Source: Flavobacterium sp.
Lineage (GTDB): Bacteria > Bacteroidota > Bacteroidia > Flavobacteriales > Flavobacteriaceae
DNA: 5,611 nucleotides
Direction of reading: 5' to 3'
NCBI GenBank assembly: GCA_017984035.1
Contig: JAGOAF010000059.1
Span: 1-5,611 of the forward strand
In this document: positions 1-5,611 of the stretch, one piece after another
Numbering within the stretch: the first letter of the stretch is position 1
Layout of the letters: every line of letters begins with the position of its first letter
Notes under the pieces: generated by a model
Databases searched by the model: none
Told to the model about the DNA's origin: nothing
Seen by the model: the letters and a program-made list of their open reading frames with translations, nothing else
Made by a program: the position numbers and the translations under genes

Positions 1-137
1 GTGGCCATTCCAAAATCAAACCCTTGGAAAAAACTTCTCCAACTTGGTTCAACACTGTCTGGATTATCGGTATATTGATCGTATAATTGAGCGAAAAATT
101 CGGTATGAGCTGCGTTTAAAAAGGAAAACCTATCCAT
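1..137 (-). CDS. sucA: 2-oxoglutarate dehydrogenase E1 component, N-terminal fragment (cut by window edge)
   Basis: This is the first 45 codons of the thiamine-diphosphate-dependent E1 subunit of the 2-oxoglutarate dehydrogenase complex, which decarboxylates 2-oxoglutarate in the TCA cycle in the cytoplasm. Reading the minus strand from the ATG at 137 gives MDRFSFLNAAHTEFFAQLYD, then QYTDNPDSVEPSWRSFFQGF and DFGMA. The pattern FLN..H..F...LY..Y..NP.SV.PSWR.FF is the conserved N-terminal E1 segment thought to dock the partner subunits. The thiamine-binding and catalytic domains lie outside the window, so completeness cannot be judged. The start is supported because the family motif begins a few residues after this ATG, and the bases just upstream are AT-rich with a -7-like element at 175-182. 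It is divergent from the barrel-protein gene. The identification rests on the N-terminal motif alone but is distinctive. Confidence 0.9.
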   Translation of the reverse strand, partial: MDRFSFLNAAHTEFFAQLYDQYTDNPDSVEPSWRSFFQGFDFGMA

Positions 138-174
138 AATTATTGATTAATATGCTTTTTGTTTAATTTGTTGA

Positions 175-182
175 CAAAAGTA
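175..182 (-). promoter_or_regulatory. Putative -7 promoter element for sucA
   Basis: Read on the minus strand, the sequence is TACTTTTG, an exact match to the Bacteroidota -7 consensus TAnnTTTG. Transcription would start near 168-170, leaving a leader of about 30 bases before the sucA ATG at 137. I see no TTG at the expected -33 distance upstream, so the promoter is only half supported. The rest of the 138-257 gap is AT-rich, and I found no exact consensus promoter in it for the plus-strand barrel gene. Confidence 0.35.
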
Positions 183-257
183 CAATAAACCAATCTATTT
201 AACCTTATTATTTAACTACTTTTACGTTAAATTTTGTTAAAAATTGTTGAAACAACC

Positions 258-806
258 ATGAAAAAAAACGTTTTTGGCCTCATTTTGAATACAAAAGTAA
301 TTTTCACATTCGCTTTTATTTTTCATATTTCATTGTCTCACTCGCAATCGATTGCGAAAAACACTTCAAATGATTTTTGGAAACAACTGCAATATGGTGG
401 TGGTTTTGGATTAAATTTTGGAACTGGCTATACCGAAATTACTCTGGCGCCAAGTGCCATTTACCCGTTAAATAACTATATAAGTTTAGGTGCTGGTTTA
501 GTAGGTGGTTATACAAATTCCAAAGATTATTACACAACTGGAGTAGTGGGCATCAGTGTTATTAGTTTGTTCAATCCTATCAACAATATACAACTTTCAG
601 CAGAAATAGAACAACTTAGAGTCAACACCGAGTTAAAAATGATCCCAAATCCCGTTATCAATAATTACTGGAATACTGGATTGTATGTTGGAGCTGGGTA
701 TCGAAAAGGAAATGTTACTCTTGGAGCGCGGTACAACTTGTTATTTGATAAAGACAAAAGTATGTATAGTGATGCTTTGATGCCTTTTGTCCGACTGTAT
801 TTTTAA
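258..806 (+). CDS. Small secreted outer-membrane beta-barrel-like protein, function unknown
   Basis: The 182-residue product starts with a signal peptide: MKKN, a hydrophobic stretch around residues 12-26, then a likely cut after HSQ near residue 30. The mature part (about 150 residues) is rich in Gly, Tyr, Asn and Thr, and alternates polar and hydrophobic residues in short strands, e.g. YGGGFGLNFGTGYTEITLAP (45-64), ISLGAGLVGGYTNS (74-87), TGLYVGAGYRKGNVTLGARY (139-158). It ends in PFVRLYF, an aromatic C-terminus typical of outer-membrane barrels recognised by BamA. This suggests a small 8-strand-type barrel in the outer membrane; a ligand or activity cannot be read. An in-frame TTG at 234 would add eight residues in front of the MKKN signal sequence, so the ATG at 258 is preferred. 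It is divergent from sucA and convergent with the 122-residue gene. From memory, similar flavobacterial proteins are sometimes named alpha-ketoglutarate decarboxylase, which nothing in this sequence supports. Confidence 0.8.
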   Translation: MKKNVFGLILNTKVIFTFAFIFHISLSHSQSIAKNTSNDFWKQLQYGGGFGLNFGTGYTEITLAPSAIYPLNNYISLGAGLVGGYTNSKDYYTTGVVGISVISLFNPINNIQLSAEIEQLRVNTELKMIPNPVINNYWNTGLYVGAGYRKGNVTLGARYNLLFDKDKSMYSDALMPFVRLYF

Positions 807-809
807 TAC

Positions 810-1178
810 TTATTGGTATTTGTTTCTAAACCAAACTTTCATCCATTCTCTTTTTAAAACTAAAAAAGCAACTTGTTTGGATAATTCTCCAATATCGGAT
901 CCGTCTAATTTTTTTATCTGATCTTCGGGAACGTCTACTATATAGAGTAAGTTCAAATATTCCGCAAACTTATACTGAATCAATCGGTAGATTTTTTCAT
1001 GCAATTCGGCTTTCAACTCTTCGGGATTGATATCCTGAGCTAAGTCAATGGATTCATTGGCTAAATTGAAATCTTTATTAATTTGCTCGATTAAGTTGAA
1101 ATACAAATTTTCGTTAGTAGCTTCAACAAGCAGTACATCTGTATTTAAAGGCGCGATAAACGAATTGGAATTAGACAT
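810..1178 (-). CDS. Conserved hypothetical protein, 122 residues, coupled to polyprenyl synthase
   Basis: I do not recognise a named family. The protein is small, has no signal peptide or membrane segment, and should be cytoplasmic. After a polar N-terminus (MSNSNSF) it looks mostly helical: about 20-38 (TNENLYFNLIEQINKDFNL), 52-80 (an amphipathic helix with PEELKAELHEKIYRLIQYKF, then AEYLNLLYIV), and 95-121, ending with the basic aromatic segment KREWMKVWFRNKYQ. It has no Cys, no obvious metal site and no nucleotide-binding loop. Its ATG lies inside the last codons of the upstream polyprenyl synthase gene (8-base overlap, different frame), which points to one transcript and translational coupling. 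It resembles what I recall as a lineage-restricted flavobacterial hypothetical protein next to this synthase. The coding sequence looks intact and matches its neighbours in base composition, so it is a real gene. A role with the synthase is only inference. Confidence 0.85.
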   Translation of the reverse strand: MSNSNSFIAPLNTDVLLVEATNENLYFNLIEQINKDFNLANESIDLAQDINPEELKAELHEKIYRLIQYKFAEYLNLLYIVDVPEDQIKKLDGSDIGELSKQVAFLVLKREWMKVWFRNKYQ

Positions 1179-2145
1179 TTCGATTCATTAAATTCTCTCC
1201 AAACGATTGTAACATGGCTTTTTTATCGGAGCTAATATTCATTTTATCTAAGGTAGCAAATGCTTTTAAAGTGTAGTCTTGAATGGCCTGTTGTGTAGCA
1301 CTTGAGGCACCTGAGCTGTTGAAAATAGATTTCACCTCTTCGATTTTACTTTCATTTTCAGCGAGTGAAACCGAGAATAATTGCAATAGTTTGGCTTTTT
1401 CTTCAGGAGAAGCAAATTCAATCGCTTTAAGATATAAATAGGTCTTTTTATTTTCGATGATATCCCCGCCAATTTGTTTTCCAAAAGTAGCTGGATTACC
1501 AAATGCGTCTAAATAATCGTCTTGCAATTGGAACGCCAGACCTAAATTCAATCCGAAATCATAAATCAGTTTTCCATTTTCGGCCGATGTTTCAGCAACT
1601 ATGGCCCCCATTTTCATGGCAGCTGCTACCAAAACTGCGGTTTTGTATTCAATCATTTTCAAATACTCTGGTATCGTAACATCGGATCGCGTTTCGAAAT
1701 CCACATCCCATTGCTGACCTTCACAAACTTCCAAAGCCGTCTTGCTAAACAATTGGGCTAACTCTCTGAAAATAGCAGGTTCGTATTGCTCAAAATATTG
1801 GTACGCCAAAATCAACATGGCATCTCCAGAAAGGATTCCCGTGTTAATATTCCATTTTTCATGCACTGTTACATTCCCTCTTCGCAATGGCGCATCGTCC
1901 ATAATGTCGTCATGAACTAACGAAAAATTATGAAAAACCTCTACTGCTAGTGCAGCTGGAAGTGCTTTCGAATAGTCTGCATCAAAAATTTCTGCACTCA
2001 TTAATGTAAGCACTGGTCTTATTTTTTTTCCACCAAGTCCTAATATATACTGTATAGGTTCGTATAAATTTTTAGGCTCACGCACTTGGGGTTGTGCAGT
2101 AAGAAAATCCAAAACAAATTGGTGATACTGTTGAATGGAATGCAT
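1171..2145 (-). CDS. Short-chain trans-polyprenyl diphosphate synthase, probably geranylgeranyl diphosphate synthase
   Basis: A 324-residue, full-length member of the all-alpha trans-isoprenyl diphosphate synthase family. It condenses isopentenyl diphosphate with allylic diphosphates in the cytoplasm. Hallmarks in order: GGKKIRP (38-44), which binds isopentenyl diphosphate; the first Asp-rich motif DDIMD (79-83) followed by PLRRG (86-90); YKTA with Lys168; QLQDDYLDAFG with the second Asp-rich motif DDYLD (209-213); and GGDIIENKKTYLYL (226-239). The two motifs bind Mg2+ and the allylic substrate. The first motif lacks the two-residue insert of E. coli-type farnesyl synthases, and the residue five positions before it is Phe74 with Ser75 at minus four, as in archaeal-type geranylgeranyl synthases. 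C20 is therefore the likely product, which would supply carotenoids in flavobacteria; C15 is the alternative. It is the first gene of a pair overlapping the 122-residue protein, with a -7 element at 2175-2182. No symbol is given because chain length is unproven. Confidence 0.93.
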   Translation of the reverse strand: MHSIQQYHQFVLDFLTAQPQVREPKNLYEPIQYILGLGGKKIRPVLTLMSAEIFDADYSKALPAALAVEVFHNFSLVHDDIMDDAPLRRGNVTVHEKWNINTGILSGDAMLILAYQYFEQYEPAIFRELAQLFSKTALEVCEGQQWDVDFETRSDVTIPEYLKMIEYKTAVLVAAAMKMGAIVAETSAENGKLIYDFGLNLGLAFQLQDDYLDAFGNPATFGKQIGGDIIENKKTYLYLKAIEFASPEEKAKLLQLFSVSLAENESKIEEVKSIFNSSGASSATQQAIQDYTLKAFATLDKMNISSDKKAMLQSFGENLMNRNV

Positions 2146-2174
2146 AGCTTCTTTAATTCTGGTTTACAAAGTTC

Positions 2175-2182
2175 CAAATATA
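2175..2182 (-). promoter_or_regulatory. Putative -7 promoter element for polyprenyl synthase operon
   Basis: On the minus strand this reads TATATTTG, an exact TAnnTTTG match. Transcription would start near 2168-2170, giving a leader of about 24 bases before the ATG at 2145. The nearest TTG upstream (2210-2208 on the minus strand) is 25 bases away, a little more than the usual 17-23, so the -33 part is weak. It faces the tetR promoter about 120 bases away, so the 2146-2325 gap is a divergent control region. Confidence 0.5.
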
Positions 2183-2266
2183 CAATTCCCATTCGAATAA
2201 TTTGTCCCAAAAAAAAGGGAGAAAAACATAATTTGCCTTTTCAATACAATTATCAGAAAAAACAAT

Positions 2267-2294
2267 GGAAACTTTTTTGGTATTCAAAGTTTCC
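2267..2294. promoter_or_regulatory. Putative TetR operator: perfect 9-bp inverted repeat
   Basis: GGAAACTTT (2267-2275) and AAAGTTTCC (2286-2294) are exact reverse complements separated by 10 bases. The -33 TTG of the tetR promoter (2277-2279) lies in the central spacer and the right arm fills part of the -33/-7 spacer, so a bound protein would exclude RNA polymerase. The position, symmetry and adjacency to a TetR-family gene fit an autoregulatory operator. Binding by this particular regulator is inferred. Confidence 0.65.
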
Positions 2295-2307
2295 TTTCCT
2301 ACATTTG
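2277..2307 (+). promoter_or_regulatory. Bacteroidota-type promoter of the tetR-tolC-acrAB-like operon
   Basis: TTG at 2277-2279 (within TTTG 2276-2279), a 20-base spacer, and TACATTTG at 2300-2307 match the flavobacterial consensus TTG-N17-23-TAnnTTTG completely. Transcription would begin around 2312, leaving a leader of about 14 bases before the ATG at 2326. That leader holds a run of seven A (2317-2323) and no Shine-Dalgarno site, as is usual in this phylum. No other promoter of this quality is visible between the operon genes, whose gaps are 7, 12 and 26 bases. Confidence 0.75.
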
Positions 2308-2325
2308 CACCACTTTAAAAAAATC

Positions 2326-2922
2326 ATGAAAGACAAAATCATTGCAAAAGCGACCCAACTCTTTTTGAAACTTGGTTTCAAAAGTGTTACTATGGATGAT
2401 ATTGCCAATGAAATGTGTATTTCTAAAAAAACCATCTACAAGTATTTTTGTAACAAAGAACTATTAATTGCCGAAACAACCGATGCAATTACCAATACAA
2501 TTTATAGTACTATAGATGAAATTGTAGCAAAAAAACACAACGCAATAAAAGAAAATTTCGAGATCATCAAAATGATAAAAGAAATGTTTGTTTCTATTGA
2601 AACTTCTCCTTCGTATCAATTAAAAAAACACTATCCCGAAATTCATGAAAAATTAACTGAGAAATTGCAGTCAGAATGCACTACCTTATTCAAACAAAAT
2701 ATTGAAAAAGGAATCCAAGAAGGTTTGTACCGAGACACTATAAACGTGTCGAGTTATGTCTACTTTTATTATGCACTGATTTTCACAATTAATGAAAATA
2801 CAAGCTCAGAAAAAAAAGCTAAAAAATTAGAATTAGAAGCCTTAGAATACCACATTAGAGCCATGGCGACTCCCAAAGGACTTATAGAATTAAACCAATA
2901 CATAATTTCAAATCAATCCTAA
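2326..2922 (+). CDS. TetR/AcrR-family transcriptional regulator of the adjacent efflux operon
   Basis: A 198-residue regulator of normal length for TetR proteins. Residues 1-47 form the DNA-binding domain: helix 1 (IIAKATQLFLKLGF), then the helix-turn-helix VTMDDIANEMCISKKTIYKY (21-40) followed by FCNKELLI, which matches the family pattern T..DIA...G.S..T.Y.YF..K..L. The rest is a helical ligand-binding and dimerisation domain with no recognisable ligand signature. The ATG at 2326 is chosen because the helix-turn-helix domain begins right after it and the promoter ends 18 bases before it; the open frame extends upstream to 2086, but that part is antisense to the synthase gene and upstream of the promoter. 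tolC follows after 7 bases, so regulator and pump share a transcript. Most such proteins are repressors released by pump substrates; autorepression through the repeat at 2267-2294 is inferred. Confidence 0.93.
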   Translation: MKDKIIAKATQLFLKLGFKSVTMDDIANEMCISKKTIYKYFCNKELLIAETTDAITNTIYSTIDEIVAKKHNAIKENFEIIKMIKEMFVSIETSPSYQLKKHYPEIHEKLTEKLQSECTTLFKQNIEKGIQEGLYRDTINVSSYVYFYYALIFTINENTSSEKKAKKLELEALEYHIRAMATPKGLIELNQYIISNQS

Positions 2923-2929
2923 TCATACA

Positions 2930-4276
2930 ATGAAGAAAATTCAACTAATTGTCCTCTTAACCTTTAGTTTTGTGTTGCACGCACAAACTAATTCCAACAA
3001 AGAATCGTATTCGTTTAGCTTAAACGAAGCTATTGATCACGCTCTAAAAAACAATTACTCCGCGATCAATGCCAGTAGAGATATTGAAGCGGCAAAAAAG
3101 AAAAAATGGGAAACCACTACTATCGGTTTACCTCAAATTAATGCGTCTTTGGGATACCAAAACAATATTGAATTGCAAAAATCTTTGATCCCTGCTGAAT
3201 TTTTTGGAGGAACAAAAGGAGAATTTGCCGAAGTAGCTTTTGGAACCAGACACAATATGTTGGGTAGCGCAACGGTAAGCCAATTACTATTCAATGGTTC
3301 CTATTTGGTTGGTTTGCAATCTGCAAAAGTGTATTTGCAAATTTCAGAAAATGCCAAAGTAAAAACCAATCAAGAGATTCGAGAAATGGTAATCAATTCT
3401 TATGGCAATGTTTTGCTAGCCAATGAGAGTATTGCTATTTTGGAAAAAAATAAAATAAATTTGGAGAAAACCTTAAATGAAACCAACCAAATTTTCAAGA
3501 ATGGTTTGATCGAAGAAGAAAATGTAGAACAACTTCAAATCACATTGACCACAATTAAAAGTGCTCAAGAGAACATCAAAAGACAAAAGGTAATTGCTAC
3601 CAATATGTTGAAATTGATACTTGGAATTACAATTGAAAAAGAGTTAATTTTGACTGAAAACCTAAACAATCTTGCCCTAAACAATATCAATTTTGAATTA
3701 ACTACTACCCCTTTTCAAGTAGAAAACTCCATTGATTATAAAATTCAAGACAACTTAGTTCAAAGTAAAAAACTGTTGCTTTTATTAGAAAAAAGTAATG
3801 CGCTTCCTTCTTTAGGTGCAGCATACAATATTGGTTACAATGCTTTTGGCAACCAATTTCAGTTTTTTACCAACAATCAAAAATGGTTGAATTTTGCTAA
3901 TGTTGGAGTCAGTTTAAATGTTCCCATTTTTAGTAGTTTAGGAAGAAGCGCTCGTACACAACAAGCTAAAATTGCGTTGGAACAAGCCAAAACACAAATG
4001 CAACAAGTGGAGCAAGGTTTAAAATTACAATTTGAAAAAGCCAAAAGCGATTACGAATACAGTTTAGAACAACTGAACACCACAAAAAGCAGCTTGACAT
4101 TGGCAGAACGAATCGAAAACAAACAACAAATCAAATTGAAAGAAGGTTTGTCGTCTAGTTTTGATTTGAGTGAGGCACAACGCCAATTGTATTCGACACA
4201 ACAAAATTATTTACAAGCCATGCTTGATGTAATCAATAAAAAAGCCTCTTTAGAAAAAATAACAACAAAGAACTAA
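2930..4276 (+). CDS. TolC-family outer-membrane efflux channel
   Basis: A 448-residue outer-membrane factor, the exit duct of a tripartite efflux pump. It begins with a signal peptide (MKKIQLIVLLTFSFVLHAQT, cleavage near residues 18-19). The mature protein shows the two-repeat layout of the family: SFSLNEAIDHALKNNYSAIN (28-47) is the typical opening helix. Gly-rich amphipathic strands (65-80 and 110-130, including TVSQLLFNGSYLVG) form the first barrel hairpin. Long helices (138-232) follow. The second hairpin is about 293-335 (LPSLGAAYNIGYNAFGNQ... and VGVSLNVPIFSSLGR), and long helices run to about 440. The helical tunnel crosses the periplasm. It lies 7 bases after tetR and 12 before the adaptor gene, and it ends in tandem stops TAA TAG. 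No lipobox is present, so it is not a lipoprotein as many OprM-type channels are. The substrate cannot be read from the sequence. Confidence 0.94.
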   Translation: MKKIQLIVLLTFSFVLHAQTNSNKESYSFSLNEAIDHALKNNYSAINASRDIEAAKKKKWETTTIGLPQINASLGYQNNIELQKSLIPAEFFGGTKGEFAEVAFGTRHNMLGSATVSQLLFNGSYLVGLQSAKVYLQISENAKVKTNQEIREMVINSYGNVLLANESIAILEKNKINLEKTLNETNQIFKNGLIEEENVEQLQITLTTIKSAQENIKRQKVIATNMLKLILGITIEKELILTENLNNLALNNINFELTTTPFQVENSIDYKIQDNLVQSKKLLLLLEKSNALPSLGAAYNIGYNAFGNQFQFFTNNQKWLNFANVGVSLNVPIFSSLGRSARTQQAKIALEQAKTQMQQVEQGLKLQFEKAKSDYEYSLEQLNTTKSSLTLAERIENKQQIKLKEGLSSSFDLSEAQRQLYSTQQNYLQAMLDVINKKASLEKITTKN

Positions 4277-4288
4277 TAGCAACATATT

Positions 4289-5452
4289 ATGACACTTAAT
4301 AGAACACCCATGACAAAACAAATATTCTCATTATTGATCGCAGCTACACTAGTTGTTTCATGTGGACAAAAAGACAACAATCAAACGGTTGACCAATTGA
4401 TTGCTGCTAAAAACAATAAAGAATTACAAGCAAGAAAAGCGTTAATTCAAGCTGATTTAGCCAAGATTGAAGCTGCTTTAGCTACTTTGAATGTAAGAAA
4501 AGAAGAAGCTTTGGTTTCTGTTGCAACATTGAAAGACACTATGTTCAATCACTACTTAGATATCCAAGGAAGCGTAGAAACCAAAGAAAATATCTTAATT
4601 CAACCAGAAATGCCAGGAACTTTAGTGGCACTTAATGTAAAAGCGGGACAACGCGTAAGCAAAGGACAGCTTTTAGCTCGTGTAGATGATGGTGGCTCTA
4701 GCCAACAAGTAGCTAGTTTAGAAACACAATACCAATTAGCAAAAACAACTTTCGAAAGACAAAAAAATCTTTGGAGTCAAAAAATTGGATCTGAAATTCA
4801 GTATTTACAAGCGCAAACTCAAATGTTGAGTTTACAACGTTCAGTTGCCCAAGCAAAAGCTATGTTGTCAAAAACGGAAATTCGTGCGCCGTTCTCTGGT
4901 ACTATTGACGAAGTTTTTGTAGAAAGAGGACAAGTTGTTTCGGCAGGACCACAAGGTTTAATGCGTATTGTTAACCTTAATAATATGTACGTTTCCACTT
5001 CGATTCCTGAAAGTTATATTGGCAAATTGAAAGTAGGTACTCAAGTAGATGTTTTCTTGACTTCATTGAATAAAAATTACAAAGGAAAAGTACGTCAGAT
5101 TGGAAATTTCATCAATCCAAACAACAGAAGTTTCGGAATTGAAGTTAGTATTCCAAACCCAGAAAATTTATTGCGTCCTAACCAAGTAGCCAAATTAAAA
5201 GTTATTGATTACACTGTTAAAAATGCTATTGTAGTGCCTTCAAATGTAATTCAAGAGGATGGTAAAGGAAATCAATTTGTATTTGTAGCAACCAATAGCG
5301 ATGGGAAAACAGCAACGGCTAAAAAAGCAATGGTAACTATAGGAAAGTCATCTGATAATGTTACGGAAATCCTAAGCGGCTTATCGGCTAACGATATCAT
5401 TGTAATTGAAGGAGTGAATACTATTTCTGAAGGAATGAAATTGAACTTTTAG
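4289..5452 (+). CDS. RND efflux periplasmic adaptor (membrane fusion protein), lipoprotein
   Basis: This 387-residue AcrA/MexA-type adaptor bridges the inner-membrane pump and the TolC channel. A lipobox LVVSC places the lipidated cysteine at residue 25. Domains in order: an unusual helical, probably coiled-coil segment (33-78); the first half of the lipoyl/barrel-sandwich domain (100-133, IQPEMPGTLVALNVKAGQRV then SKGQLLARVDD); a short helical hairpin (136-195); the second lipoyl half (196-222, KTEIRAPFSGTIDEVFVERG then QVVSAG); a beta-barrel domain (about 226-306); and a membrane-proximal domain (about 312-387). The RAPFSG.I..V....G motif is diagnostic. The start could be the ATG at 4289 or the one at 4310 (MTKQIFSLLI...), which gives a more typical lipoprotein signal of 17 residues before Cys; the longer form is listed as the outer limit. 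The permease gene follows after 26 bases. Confidence 0.93.
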   Translation: MTLNRTPMTKQIFSLLIAATLVVSCGQKDNNQTVDQLIAAKNNKELQARKALIQADLAKIEAALATLNVRKEEALVSVATLKDTMFNHYLDIQGSVETKENILIQPEMPGTLVALNVKAGQRVSKGQLLARVDDGGSSQQVASLETQYQLAKTTFERQKNLWSQKIGSEIQYLQAQTQMLSLQRSVAQAKAMLSKTEIRAPFSGTIDEVFVERGQVVSAGPQGLMRIVNLNNMYVSTSIPESYIGKLKVGTQVDVFLTSLNKNYKGKVRQIGNFINPNNRSFGIEVSIPNPENLLRPNQVAKLKVIDYTVKNAIVVPSNVIQEDGKGNQFVFVATNSDGKTATAKKAMVTIGKSSDNVTEILSGLSANDIIVIEGVNTISEGMKLNF

Positions 5453-5478
5453 TATTTTAATTCAAGAAAAAACAAACT

Positions 5479-5611
5479 ATGTCACATCAAAATAAAGAAT
5501 TCGGCATTTCAAGTTGGGCAGTTGACAATCGTGTCACGGTGTATATCCTGACCTTTATTATTGTCATTGCAGGTTTAACTGCTTACATCAATATGCCTCG
5601 TGAAGATTTTC
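5479..5611 (+). CDS. RND efflux permease, N-terminal fragment (cut by window edge)
   Basis: The first 44 codons of an inner-membrane RND pump of the AcrB/HAE-1 type, which drives export with the proton gradient. The visible residues are MSHQNKEFGISSWAVDNRVT, then VYILTFIIVIAGLTAYINMP and REDF. They contain the short cytoplasmic amphipathic start (the SSWAVDNRVT segment), the first transmembrane helix (about residues 21-36) and the beginning of the periplasmic porter domain; the N-terminal pattern of a membrane helix followed by (L/M)P.E.FP is characteristic of the family. The rest, including the proton-relay Asp residues in later helices, is outside the window, so intactness and substrate class cannot be judged. 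It lies 26 bases after the adaptor gene, completing the tripartite set. The start is the only ATG that fits the family N-terminus and spacing. Confidence 0.9.
   Translation, partial: MSHQNKEFGISSWAVDNRVTVYILTFIIVIAGLTAYINMPREDF

Noticed and set aside
217..224. TACTTTTA as a -7 element for the barrel gene
   Set aside because: It misses the final G of TAnnTTTG and no TTG lies at the proper distance upstream.
246..256. GTTG-AAA-CAAC mini-hairpin just before the barrel gene ATG
   Set aside because: Four base pairs with a three-base loop is expected by chance in AT-rich DNA and matches no known regulator.
234..257. TTG start for the barrel protein
   Set aside because: It would put eight residues before a standard MKKN signal peptide start; the ATG at 258 fits better.
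805..820. AATAC-N6-GTATT inverted repeat at the convergent junction as a terminator
   Set aside because: Only 5 bp, almost all A-T, too weak to support a terminator call.
2205..2220. TCCC-A8-GGGA symmetric element in the divergent region
   Set aside because: The arms are only four bases and the symmetry ends there; no link to a promoter element or known binding protein.
2086..2325. N-terminal extension of the tetR open frame by 80 codons
   Set aside because: It overlaps the synthase gene antisense, lies upstream of the consensus promoter, and has no TetR-like content; the helix-turn-helix domain begins right after the ATG at 2326.
2253..2435. Minus-strand 60-codon open frame
   Set aside because: It is antisense to the tetR promoter and DNA-binding domain, with no start context or recognisable product; a shadow of the real gene.

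Overview
The window looks like chromosomal DNA from a member of the Flavobacteriaceae, most likely Flavobacterium or a close relative. The evidence is AT-rich coding sequence, start codons preceded by A-rich stretches rather than Shine-Dalgarno sites, promoters of the Bacteroidota type (TTG, about 20 bases, then TAnnTTTG), and proteins of clearly flavobacterial character. No tRNA, rRNA, CRISPR array, insertion sequence or phage gene is visible.

Left part (1-806): the N-terminal end of the 2-oxoglutarate dehydrogenase E1 gene (sucA/odhA) runs off the left edge on the minus strand. An AT-rich gap of 120 bases separates it from a divergent plus-strand gene for a small secreted protein of about 182 residues that looks like an outer-membrane beta-barrel.

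Middle part (810-2145): a minus-strand pair that ends only 3 bases from the barrel gene. The upstream gene encodes a short-chain trans-polyprenyl diphosphate synthase, probably making geranylgeranyl diphosphate. Its end overlaps by 8 bases the start of an uncharacterised 122-residue helical protein, so the two are probably translationally coupled.

Right part (2146-5611): a 180-base divergent control region precedes a plus-strand operon of four genes: a TetR-family regulator, a TolC-type outer-membrane channel, a periplasmic adaptor lipoprotein, and the start of an RND inner-membrane permease cut by the window edge. Together these make a complete tripartite RND efflux pump with its own local regulator. 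Upstream of the regulator gene is a near-ideal Bacteroidota promoter, and a perfect 9-bp inverted repeat (GGAAACTTT-N10-AAAGTTTCC) straddles its -33 element. The simplest model is that the TetR protein binds this repeat, blocks the only promoter seen for the operon, and is released by a pump substrate, so that regulator and pump rise together. This operator is the best regulatory finding in the window. I see no evidence for a wholly new system; the most open questions are the 122-residue protein coupled to the prenyl synthase and the small barrel protein beside sucA.
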